DNA from: an uncultured Clostridia bacterium
GTDB lineage: Bacteria; Bacillota; Clostridia; Christensenellales; CASEPJ01
Direction of reading: 5' to 3'
Length of the DNA stretch: 13,671 nucleotides
Assembly (NCBI GenBank): GCA_949289715.1
Contig: CASEPJ010000104.1
Span: 1-13,671, forward strand
In this document: piece after piece, positions 1 to 7,124 of the stretch
Position numbering within the stretch: the stretch's first letter is position 1
Layout: every line of letters starts with the position of its first letter
Translations under genes and position numbers: made by a program
The notes under the pieces: generated by a model
What the model was told of the DNA's origin: nothing
The model's database searches: none
Seen by the model: only the letters and a program-made list of their open reading frames with translations

Positions 1-1
1 A

Positions 2-1351
2 GTAGTCGAGAAGGCTACCGTCGCTTCGCTTGCCCGTTCTTTAAAAAAGGATATAGAAACGGCATGGGAAGCAGTTAAAGGGGCTAAACATCCTAGAATT
101 CACGTTTTTTTGGCAACAAGCGATATTCATATGGAATATAAACTGAAAATGAGCAGGGACGAAGTTTTAAAACGTACCGAAGAAATGGTTACATATGCAC
201 GTTCGCTATGCGACGACATAGAATTTTCCGCTGAAGACGCCTCTAGGAGCGATGTGGATTTTCTCTGCAGGGTAATAGAAAAAGCAATTGAATGTGGAGC
301 TACTACAGTTAATATTCCGGATACGGTGGGTTATGCGGTACCTGCGGAATACGGTAATTTGATTAAACAAATAAAAGAAAAAGTGTCAAATATCGATAAG
401 GCAGTTATATCCGTTCATTGTCACAACGATTTGGGCCTTGCAGTTGCCAACACTCTTGCCGCAATTGAAGCCGGCGCCGGACAGGTTGAATGTACCGTCA
501 ACGGTATAGGTGAAAGAGCCGGCAATGCCGCTTTGGAAGAAATAGTAATGACCCTTAATACGAGAAAGGATTATTATAAAACGGAAAATAATATTATAAC
601 GACGGAAATCATAAAAACGAGCAGACTTCTTTCCAATATTACGGGAGTAAAACCACAGCCAAATAAAGCGATAATAGGCGAAAACGCATTTGCTCACGAA
701 TCGGGTATTCATCAGCACGGAGTTTTGGCTAATAAGAGTACTTATGAAATTATGACTCCCGAATCCATCGGTTTAAATACCAACAAAATGGTATTGGGCA
801 AACATTCCGGTAAACATGCGCTCGATGCAAAATTGAAGGAAATGGGCTATAATTTAAGCGACGATAAATTGGCCATGCTGTTTAACGAGTTTAAAGCTTT
901 GGCAGACAGGCAGAAGAGCGTAAGCGAACAGGATATCGAAGCTTTGATTCATAACGGAGATAGTATGATACCCGAAAGTTATAAACTTAAACAGTTTGTT
1001 GTAAATGTGGGCAATAACATTTCGGCGACATCAAACGTTGTTCTCGTAAACGAACAGGGAGAAGAACTGGAGCTTGTTACGGGTTCTAAATTCGGTCCTA
1101 TAGACGCCTCTTTCAATGCGATTAACCAACTTGTAGGCGGAGATTTCGAATTGGTTGACTTTTTGATAGATTCCGTAACAGGCGGTACTGATGCTCAAGG
1201 CAGCGTTGTCGTTAAAATACAGAGCGGAGGAAAAGTTTATAACGGACACGGCGTAAGCATGGATATAGTTTATGCTGCAATTAAGGCTTATATATCTGCG
1301 ATAAACAATATGATTTACGATAAAAAACTGGTGAAAGATGGTGCAAAGTAA
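2..1351 (+). CDS. leuA: 2-isopropylmalate synthase, 5' end outside window
   Basis: LeuA condenses acetyl-CoA with 2-ketoisovalerate, the first committed step of leucine synthesis in the cytoplasm. The open frame enters from the left edge at base 2, so 449 residues are visible. The usual length is a little over 500, and the missing part should include the N-terminal TLRDGEQ-type catalytic motif. Apparent internal starts, such as TTG at 110, are not real starts, because family-like sequence (SLARSLKKDIETAWEA, then KHPRIHVFLATSDIH) runs on upstream of them. Visible hallmarks are the metal-binding HCHND motif (fragment residues 139-143), the NGIGERAGNAALEE segment, HESGIHQHG, and a C-terminal LeuA dimer/regulatory domain with GGTDAQG, the region that binds feedback leucine in this family. 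The stop codon overlaps the start of cimA, so the two are probably translationally coupled. The identification is secure; only the N-terminus is unseen. Confidence 0.97.
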   Translation, partial: VVEKATVASLARSLKKDIETAWEAVKGAKHPRIHVFLATSDIHMEYKLKMSRDEVLKRTEEMVTYARSLCDDIEFSAEDASRSDVDFLCRVIEKAIECGATTVNIPDTVGYAVPAEYGNLIKQIKEKVSNIDKAVISVHCHNDLGLAVANTLAAIEAGAGQVECTVNGIGERAGNAALEEIVMTLNTRKDYYKTENNIITTEIIKTSRLLSNITGVKPQPNKAIIGENAFAHESGIHQHGVLANKSTYEIMTPESIGLNTNKMVLGKHSGKHALDAKLKEMGYNLSDDKLAMLFNEFKALADRQKSVSEQDIEALIHNGDSMIPESYKLKQFVVNVGNNISATSNVVLVNEQGEELELVTGSKFGPIDASFNAINQLVGGDFELVDFLIDSVTGGTDAQGSVVVKIQSGGKVYNGHGVSMDIVYAAIKAYISAINNMIYDKKLVKDGAK

Positions 1352-2942
1352 TTTGAACACAAAAAAAATATTGACTTTCGATTCAACTTTAAGGGACGGC
1401 AGTCAGGCAGAGGGTATTTCTTTTTCGGTACAGGATAAGTTGAAAATCGTTAAATTGCTGGACGATTTGGGTATAGACGTTATCGAAGCAGGAAATCCCT
1501 CTTCCAACCCTAAAGACATTGAATTTTTTAACGAAATAAAAAAACTTGAGTTAAAACACTCGAAACTTGCCGCTTTCGGTGCTACCAGAAAACCGGGTAT
1601 ATCTGCAAAAGAAGATAAAAATCTTCAGGCGCTGGTAAATGCCGGGACTTTAGTTGTGGCGGTTTTTGGTAAAACATGGGATTTGCATGTAACCGAAATT
1701 TTAAAAACCACCCTTGATGAGAATCTTTTGATGATAGAAGATACCGTAAGGTTTTTAAAAAATTTCGGTAAAGAGGTACATTTCGATGCCGAGCATTTTT
1801 TCGACGGTTATAAGAATAACAGTGAATACGCAATAAAGGCAGTTTTAGCGGCAGAAAAGGGAGGAGCCGATTATATTGCTCTTTGCGATACTAACGGCGG
1901 CACCTTTCCCGATGAAATTTTTGAGATAATAAACGAACTTAAAAAATATGTTTCCGCTCCGCTTGGTATTCATACCCATAACGATACGGGAATGGCGGTT
2001 GCAAATTCGATTATGGCTGTCAAAGCAGGTGTAAGCGAAGTACAAGGTACAATTATAGGTTTTGGCGAGAGATGCGGTAATGCCAATTTAAGTTCCATAA
2101 TAGGTAATTTGCAATTAAAAAAAGGTTACGATTTAATTCCTAAAGATAATCTTAAAGAGTTAACTTCCGTTTGTCTTGCAATAGCTGAAATTTCAAATAA
2201 AAAATTAAATAACGATATGCCTTATGTAGGTAAAAGTGCTTTTACACATAAGGCGGGAATGCACATTGACGGTGTCAATAAAATTTCACGTTCGTTTGAA
2301 CACGTTTCTCCCATTGAAGTAGGCAATAACAGAAGATTTTTAATAAGTGAAGTTGCTGGAAGGAGCACTCTTTTAAATAAAATAAAAAAAATAGGTATAG
2401 ATATAAAAAAAGACGACCCTGTTATGTTTGAGATAATGGAAGATATAAAAAAACTCGAATACGAAGGTTATCAGTTCGAAGGTGCCGAAGCAAGCTTGGA
2501 ACTGTTGATAAGGAAACATATGGGTACATATAAATCGTTTTTCGAATTGGAAAAATATAAAACCATAGGGGAGCAAAATTTAAAAGAAGGATATTTGCCG
2601 GCAACTGCAATGGTTAAAGTAAGAGTAAACGAAAAAACCGAAATATCCGCTGCGGAAGGAGCTGGCCCCGTGGATGCTTTGGATAAAGCATTAAAACTTT
2701 CTTTGGAAAAATTCTATCCTCAATTAGAAGAAACCCATTTGATAGATTATAAGGTAAGAATTCTCGATTCTAAAGATGCAACCACCGCTGCAACTCGTGT
2801 TTTGGTTGAATCTACGGACGGTACGGAAATTTGGAGTACTGTAGGCGTTTCGAGGGATATTATAAAAGCAAGTCTTATTGCTATTACCGATTCGCTTGAC
2901 TATAAATTAATGAAAGATTATTTGGTAAAATATCCGCAATAA
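1338..2942 (+). CDS. cimA: (R)-citramalate synthase
   Basis: CimA condenses pyruvate and acetyl-CoA to (R)-citramalate, opening the threonine-independent route to 2-ketobutyrate and isoleucine. The 534-aa protein is a LeuA paralogue with a TIM-barrel catalytic domain. STLRDGSQ carries the catalytic Arg19 and metal ligand Asp20, and HTHND (212-216) supplies the metal-binding histidines. The sub-family signatures QAEGISFSVQDKLKI, NPSSNPKD and GTIIGFGERCGNANL fit citramalate synthase rather than isopropylmalate or homocitrate synthase. The C-terminal LeuA-dimer domain (about 420-520) ends with TVGVSRDIIKASL, also citramalate-synthase-like. The start overlaps the leuA stop by 14 bp. ATG at 1338 is followed at once by GTG at 1341. 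The only Shine-Dalgarno-like sequence, GGTGA at 1330-1334, is better spaced for the GTG, so the exact start is uncertain and translation may depend on coupling to leuA. Substrate choice is inferred from motifs. Confidence 0.93.
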   Translation: MVQSNLNTKKILTFDSTLRDGSQAEGISFSVQDKLKIVKLLDDLGIDVIEAGNPSSNPKDIEFFNEIKKLELKHSKLAAFGATRKPGISAKEDKNLQALVNAGTLVVAVFGKTWDLHVTEILKTTLDENLLMIEDTVRFLKNFGKEVHFDAEHFFDGYKNNSEYAIKAVLAAEKGGADYIALCDTNGGTFPDEIFEIINELKKYVSAPLGIHTHNDTGMAVANSIMAVKAGVSEVQGTIIGFGERCGNANLSSIIGNLQLKKGYDLIPKDNLKELTSVCLAIAEISNKKLNNDMPYVGKSAFTHKAGMHIDGVNKISRSFEHVSPIEVGNNRRFLISEVAGRSTLLNKIKKIGIDIKKDDPVMFEIMEDIKKLEYEGYQFEGAEASLELLIRKHMGTYKSFFELEKYKTIGEQNLKEGYLPATAMVKVRVNEKTEISAAEGAGPVDALDKALKLSLEKFYPQLEETHLIDYKVRILDSKDATTAATRVLVESTDGTEIWSTVGVSRDIIKASLIAITDSLDYKLMKDYLVKYPQ

Positions 2943-2966
2943 TCGATGCTCTATGTTTTGTCTTAA

Positions 2967-3000
2967 AATTTTTATCGATATTTAATTTTTATCGATATTT
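2967..3000 (+). repeat. Perfect 17-bp tandem repeat with palindromic core
   Basis: AATTTTTATCGATATTT occurs twice head to tail without mismatch, at 2967-2983 and 2984-3000. Each copy contains the 8-bp palindrome TATCGATA. A further ATCGAT lies at 2942-2947, overlapping the cimA stop. The repeat sits between cimA and leuC, where a repressor or activator site could plausibly lie. It could also be a simple slippage duplication in AT-rich DNA. The repeat itself is certain; any function is inference. Confidence 0.95.
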
Positions 3001-3111
3001 TACATAATAAATCGACATAACAAAAAACAGCAGATTAAACATGGCAAATAGACAGAACGCAATTTTTACAGACAAGCGATATTAGTTTATAAAAAGAAAA
3101 TAATTTGCTTT

Positions 3112-3140
3112 TACGGTTTAAAACCGAATGAAAGTATAAT
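3112..3140 (+). promoter_or_regulatory. Possible promoter for leuC-leuD-leuB
   Basis: A perfect TATAAT lies at 3135-3140, about 95 bases before leuC. No good -35 box sits at ideal spacing: TACGGT at 3112-3117 (17 bp away) is a poor match. A near-palindrome, CGGTTTAAAACCG (3114-3126), lies between the two elements, where a bound regulator could act. The site is weak on its own, but the 292-bp spacer in an otherwise tight cluster makes a promoter plausible. Confidence 0.3.
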
Positions 3141-3149
3141 TTAATATTC

Positions 3150-3179
3150 AGCCAGTAAATTATTATTTTAATTACGGCT
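3150..3179 (+). other. Predicted hairpin in leuC leader
   Basis: AGCC-A-GTAA (3150-3158) pairs with TTACGGCT (3172-3179), giving eight base pairs with one bulged A and a 13-base AT loop. No U-tract follows, so it is not an intrinsic terminator. If the TATAAT at 3135-3140 is used, the hairpin would form at the very 5' end of the leuC transcript, where such structures commonly stabilise mRNA. The function is inferred. Confidence 0.35.
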
Positions 3180-3217
3180 AAAATAGCAAAAACCCTTTAA
3201 TCGGGTAAAAAAACCTC

Positions 3218-3225
3218 AGGAGGAG
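3218..3225 (+). promoter_or_regulatory. Strong ribosome binding site of leuC
   Basis: AGGAGGAG is followed by nine bases and then ATG at 3235. Two further in-frame ATGs follow closely, at 3241 and 3247. They would sit 15 or more bases from this site, so 3235 is the favoured start. Confidence 0.85.
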
Positions 3226-3234
3226 TTATAGAAT

Positions 3235-4497
3235 ATGGGAATGACCATGACTCAGAAAATTCTTGCAGCTCACGCAAAACTTGACAGCGTAGTTGCCGGT
3301 CAGCTTATAGAAGCCGACCTTGATTTGGTATTGGGCAACGATATTACCACGCCTGTTGCCGTAAACGAATTTAAAAAATTTGTCGTAGATAAAGTATTCG
3401 ATAAAGATAAAATTGCAATTGTCCCCGACCATTTTACCCCAAATAAAGATATAAAGGCAGCAGAACAATGTAAATACATAAGGGAATTTGCTTTGTCTAA
3501 AGAAATTACCAATTATTTTGAAATAGGTGAAGTAGGGATAGAACATGCCCTTTTACCCGAAAAAGGTCTTGTTGTTGCGGGAGACGTTGTTATAGGTGCG
3601 GATTCACACACTTGTACTTACGGAGCGCTCGGGGCTTTTTCCACAGGTGTAGGCAGTACGGATATGGCCGCCGGTATGGCAACGGGTAAAGCCTGGTTTA
3701 AAGTTCCGGCAGCGTTGAAATTCAATTTATACGGCAAACCTTCAAAATACGTCAGCGGAAAGGATATCATTCTTCACATAATAGGTATGATTGGTGTTGA
3801 CGGAGCTTTATATAAAAGTATGGAATTTACCGGCGAGGGGTTGAAGAATCTCTCTATGGACGACAGATTGTGTATGGCAAACATGGCTATAGAAGCGGGC
3901 GGTAAAAACGGAATATTCGAAGTTGACGAAAAAACAATAGATTACATTAAAGAACATTCCACAAAGCCCTATAAAATTTATAAGGCGGATGACGATGCCG
4001 TATATGAAAAGGTTTACGATATAGATATGTCGAAAATTCGCCCGACGGTATCTTTCCCTCATTTGCCGGACAATACCAGAACTATTGACGAAGTGGGCGA
4101 CGTTAAAATCGACCAGGTAGTTATAGGTTCTTGCACAAACGGAAGAATAGAAGATTTAAGAATGGCAGCATCCATTTTAAAGGGCAGACACGTTAAAAAA
4201 GGGGTAAGAACTATTATTATTCCCGGAACTCAGAAAATTTATTTGCAGGCAATTCACGAAGGACTCGTCGATATTTTTATTAATGCAGGCGCTATATTCA
4301 GTATGCCTACTTGCGGTCCTTGTCTTGGTGGACATATGGGTATACTTGCAAAAGGCGAAAGAGCCGTTTCCACTACAAACAGGAATTTCGTAGGCAGAAT
4401 GGGACACCCTGAAAGCGAAGTTTATCTTGCAAGTCCCGCTGTGGCTGCCGCAAGTGCGATTGCGGGAAAAATTGCAAATCCCGAAGATTTGGATTAA
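3235..4497 (+). CDS. leuC: 3-isopropylmalate dehydratase large subunit
   Basis: LeuC is the iron-sulfur subunit of isopropylmalate isomerase, interconverting 2- and 3-isopropylmalate with LeuD. In organisms using CimA the same enzyme also isomerises citramalate to 3-methylmalate. The 420-aa length matches the shorter LeuC/homoaconitase-like type found in clostridia, archaea and others, rather than the roughly 465-aa E. coli type. The three [4Fe-4S] ligands are visible as Cys300 (GSCTNGR) and Cys360/Cys363 (PTCGPCLG). Aconitase-family motifs GADSHTCTYGALGAFSTGVG and STTNRNFVGRMG are intact. A strong AGGAGG supports the start at 3235. The gene is followed after 11 bp by leuD, whose ribosome binding site overlaps the leuC stop codon, indicating co-translation of the two subunits. 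The exposed cluster should make the enzyme oxygen-sensitive. Confidence 0.98.
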   Translation: MGMTMTQKILAAHAKLDSVVAGQLIEADLDLVLGNDITTPVAVNEFKKFVVDKVFDKDKIAIVPDHFTPNKDIKAAEQCKYIREFALSKEITNYFEIGEVGIEHALLPEKGLVVAGDVVIGADSHTCTYGALGAFSTGVGSTDMAAGMATGKAWFKVPAALKFNLYGKPSKYVSGKDIILHIIGMIGVDGALYKSMEFTGEGLKNLSMDDRLCMANMAIEAGGKNGIFEVDEKTIDYIKEHSTKPYKIYKADDDAVYEKVYDIDMSKIRPTVSFPHLPDNTRTIDEVGDVKIDQVVIGSCTNGRIEDLRMAASILKGRHVKKGVRTIIIPGTQKIYLQAIHEGLVDIFINAGAIFSMPTCGPCLGGHMGILAKGERAVSTTNRNFVGRMGHPESEVYLASPAVAAASAIAGKIANPEDLD

Positions 4498-4508
4498 GGA
4501 GAATAACT

Positions 4509-5000
4509 ATGAAAGTAACAGGCAGAGTTTTCAGATATAATGATAATGTAGATACGGACGTTATAATACCCGCCAGATATTTAAATACATCCGACCATGC
4601 AGAGCTTGCCAAACATTGCATGGAAGATATAGACAAGGATTTTGTCAAAAACGTAAAAAAAGGCGACATTATAGTAGCCGATAAAAATTTCGGTTGCGGT
4701 TCTTCGAGAGAACATGCACCTATAGCAATTAAAGCCAGCGGAATAGCTTGCGTAATCGCTTCCACCTTTGCAAGAATTTTTTATCGTAATGCGATAAACA
4801 TCGGTTTGCCGATAGTAGAATGTGAAGAGGCGGTTAAGGGAATTAAAGCGGGAGACACCGTTTCGGTCGATTTTGCTACGGGAATAATTACCAACGAAAC
4901 CACGGGCAAAAAATATCAAGGTCAGCCTTATCCCGAATTTATGCAAAAAATAATAGATAACGGCGGACTTATAAATTATATTAAAAACACGTCCAAATAA
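4509..5000 (+). CDS. leuD: 3-isopropylmalate dehydratase small subunit
   Basis: LeuD is the swivel-domain partner of LeuC and supplies substrate-recognition residues to the dehydratase active site. The 163-aa length is typical of the short LeuD type that partners 420-aa LeuC. Recognisable segments are the N-terminal VDTDVIIPARYLNTSD, the GCGSSREHAPIAIKASG loop (Cys63 within it) and FARIFYRNAINIGLPI. AAGGAG at 4496-4501, overlapping the leuC TAA, lies 7 bases before the ATG. leuB follows after 10 bp with the same stop/ribosome-binding-site overlap (TAAGGAG), so leuC, leuD and leuB form a tightly coupled set. Nothing in the sequence looks degenerate. Confidence 0.98.
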   Translation: MKVTGRVFRYNDNVDTDVIIPARYLNTSDHAELAKHCMEDIDKDFVKNVKKGDIIVADKNFGCGSSREHAPIAIKASGIACVIASTFARIFYRNAINIGLPIVECEEAVKGIKAGDTVSVDFATGIITNETTGKKYQGQPYPEFMQKIIDNGGLINYIKNTSK

Positions 5001-5010
5001 GGAGATTGAT

Positions 5011-6078
5011 ATGAATTTTAGAATTGTAACCGTTCCGGGTGATGGAATAGGTCCCGATATTATAAGAGAAGCGGTAAAAGTTTTAAATAAAGTTGGAGAA
5101 ATTTATAATCATAAATTCGAATTTACCGAAAAACTTGCAGGTGGCATAGCTATAGACACTTACGGCTGTCCTCTGCCTCAAGACACTATAGATGCATGTA
5201 AAAAATCCGATTCCGTGCTTTTGGGTGCGGTGGGAGGACCCAAGTGGGATCATTTGGGCGGAAACGACCGTCCCGAGAAAGCTCTTTTGGGTTTAAGAGG
5301 CGAACTTAAACTATTTGCAAACTTAAGACCTGCCGTTTTACATAAACAGTTAAAGGAAGCTTGTCCCCTAAAACCTGAAATTATAGGAGATTCTTTGGAT
5401 ATACTGATTGTCAGAGAACTGACATCGGGTATATATTTCGGTAAACGAGGCAGAGTTGCATCTGACAATTCGGCATTTGATACCCTTTATTATAACGTCA
5501 ATGAAATCAAAAGAGTATTGAAAGTGGGATTCGAGTCTGCAATGAAGAGAAAAAAGAAACTTACCGTTGTAGATAAAGCCAATATTTTGGAAACCTCCAG
5601 ACTTTGGAGAGAAGTTGCCTATCAAACGGCAAAAGAATATAGCGAAGTGTCAATGGATTTTATGTATGTAGATAACTGTTCCATGCAGTTAATTAGAAAT
5701 CCCAAACAGTTCGACGTTATATGTACCACAAATATGTTCGGAGATATTCTTTCCGACGAAGCAAGTATGTTGACCGGTTCAATAGGTATGCTTGCAAGTG
5801 CAAGTTTGGGTGAGGGAACATTGGGTATGTATGAGCCTATTCACGGCAGTGCTCCCGACATTGCAGGTAAAAATATTGCCAATCCTATTGCTACAATCCT
5901 TTCAGCAGCAATGATGCTCAGATATTCTTTTTCACTTGAGAAGGAAGCTCAAGCGGTAGAAAATGCAGTTATGCAGGTTCTTGATGAGGGATATAGAACG
6001 GCAGATATAATAGGTAATGGTGTTAATCCGGTAGGAACAGTAGAGATGGGTAATTTAATAGCCGGAAGAATAAAATAA
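5011..6078 (+). CDS. leuB: 3-isopropylmalate dehydrogenase
   Basis: LeuB oxidatively decarboxylates 3-isopropylmalate to 2-ketoisocaproate with NAD+. In the citramalate route it is expected also to convert 3-methylmalate to 2-ketobutyrate. The 355-aa protein has the family's features: PGDGIGPDI at the N-terminus, the LLGAVGGPKWD loop, the substrate-binding ELKLFANLRPA and ELTSGIYFGKRGR segments, metal/substrate aspartates Asp221 (VDN), Asp245 and Asp249 (FGDILSDEAS), and the NAD-binding HGSAPDIAGKNIANP stretch. That last motif and the adjacent sequence favour LeuB over isocitrate dehydrogenase. AAGGAG at 4999-5004 is six bases before the ATG. The gene is complete and well conserved. ilvE follows after 30 bp. 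Confidence 0.98.
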   Translation: MNFRIVTVPGDGIGPDIIREAVKVLNKVGEIYNHKFEFTEKLAGGIAIDTYGCPLPQDTIDACKKSDSVLLGAVGGPKWDHLGGNDRPEKALLGLRGELKLFANLRPAVLHKQLKEACPLKPEIIGDSLDILIVRELTSGIYFGKRGRVASDNSAFDTLYYNVNEIKRVLKVGFESAMKRKKKLTVVDKANILETSRLWREVAYQTAKEYSEVSMDFMYVDNCSMQLIRNPKQFDVICTTNMFGDILSDEASMLTGSIGMLASASLGEGTLGMYEPIHGSAPDIAGKNIANPIATILSAAMMLRYSFSLEKEAQAVENAVMQVLDEGYRTADIIGNGVNPVGTVEMGNLIAGRIK

Positions 6079-6108
6079 AAAATTTTCAGTAGAAGGAGTT
6101 TTCATACT

Positions 6109-6984
6109 ATGGATTATATTTTTTTAAACGGTGAATTTGTAGAAAAAGATAAAGCGATGGTATCGGTATTCGACCACGGCGTATTATACGGGGATGGTAT
6201 TTTCGAAGGGATAAGAGCATATAACGGCAGAGTTTTCAGACTCGGCGAACACGTGGACAGATTTTTTGCGGCAGCAAAGGCTATTATGCTCGATTTGCCA
6301 TATACGAAACAGGAAATAAGCGATATTGTAGTAGAAACATGCAGAAAAAACAAAATGAATGACTGCTACATCCGTTTAGTCGCCACCAGAGGAAAGGGCG
6401 ATTTAGGACTTTCCCCTAAAAATTGCGATAAACCTACGATTTTTTGTATTGCTGCGAACGTTTCGCTGTATCCTAAAGAAATGTATGAAAACGGTATGCC
6501 TTTGATTACTTCCGTTCAAAGAAGAAATAAAGCCACTATAATCGATCCGCAGATTAAATCTTTAAACTATTTAAATAACATTCTTGCTAAAATAGAGGCT
6601 AACAGAGCAGGGGTTCCCGAAGCGTTGATGCTTAATCATGACGGAATAGTTTGCGAATGTACGGGTGACAATATTTTTATAATTAAGGACGGAGTTATTT
6701 ATACACCTCCCGTCTATATAGGTATATTAGACGGAATAACAAGAAGGGTAGTTATAGAACTTGCCAAGAAATTGGGCTATCAAGTCGTTGAAACTCAGTT
6801 TACTTTATTTAACGTTTATAGTGCAGATGAATGTTTCCTTACGGGTACCGCTGCCGAAGCAATTGCGGTAACTAAGGTGGACGACAGAGTGATAGGCACC
6901 GGAAAATGCGGCAAAATCACCGCCGAAATTTTAAAGGCATTTAGAGAATACGCAAAAACACCGGAATGCGGCGTTAAAATTTAA
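6109..6984 (+). CDS. ilvE: Branched-chain amino acid aminotransferase (class IV)
   Basis: IlvE transfers an amino group from glutamate to 2-ketoisovalerate, 2-keto-3-methylvalerate or 2-ketoisocaproate, the last step for valine, isoleucine and leucine. It is a 291-aa fold-type IV pyridoxal-phosphate enzyme. The cofactor lysine is Lys150 in IKSLNYLNNI, and the cofactor-ring glutamate is Glu183 in ECTGDNIF. The N-terminal VSVFDHGVLYGDGIFEGIR and the phosphate-binding GTAAEAIAVTKVDDR are typical of the group. D-amino acid transaminase and aminodeoxychorismate lyase share this fold, but the length, the GIFEGIRAYNG segment and the position between leuB and ilvD favour IlvE. The start is supported by AAGGAG at 6093-6098, ten bases upstream. 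Confidence 0.95.
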   Translation: MDYIFLNGEFVEKDKAMVSVFDHGVLYGDGIFEGIRAYNGRVFRLGEHVDRFFAAAKAIMLDLPYTKQEISDIVVETCRKNKMNDCYIRLVATRGKGDLGLSPKNCDKPTIFCIAANVSLYPKEMYENGMPLITSVQRRNKATIIDPQIKSLNYLNNILAKIEANRAGVPEALMLNHDGIVCECTGDNIFIIKDGVIYTPPVYIGILDGITRRVVIELAKKLGYQVVETQFTLFNVYSADECFLTGTAAEAIAVTKVDDRVIGTGKCGKITAEILKAFREYAKTPECGVKI

Positions 6985-7111
6985 ACTGTTTTAAATGTTG
7001 AATAAAAATCGGTTAATAAGAAACTAATTTTTAAATAGATTGTTAAAATTGGTTTTATTGAAAAACTTTGGAAAATAAATTCGAAAATAAAGTTGAATAT
7101 AAAAATAATTT

Positions 7112-7117
7112 TGAGGA
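7112..7117 (+). promoter_or_regulatory. Ribosome binding site that sets the ilvD start
   Basis: TGAGGA lies seven bases before ATG 7125. The frame stays open upstream to a TTG at 7068, but that codon has no comparable site. The extra 19 residues it would add are Asn/Lys/Glu-rich and unlike any IlvD N-terminus. Confidence 0.7.
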
Positions 7118-7124
7118 TTATAAA

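Noticed and set aside
110..112. TTG as a start codon for leuA
   Set aside because: The same frame is open and LeuA-like back to base 2, so this is an internal leucine codon in HVFLATSDIH; the gene simply begins outside the window.
3041..3085. 14-codon reading frame starting MANRQNAIF as a leader peptide for attenuation
   Set aside because: It has no leucine or valine and only one isoleucine codon, no ribosome binding site, and no terminator/antiterminator follows, so it does not fit a branched-chain attenuator.
7068..7124. N-terminal extension of IlvD from TTG 7068
   Set aside because: The 19 extra residues resemble translated AT-rich spacer, there is no good ribosome binding site for the TTG, and ATG 7125 has TGAGGA at proper spacing and gives a normal N-terminus.
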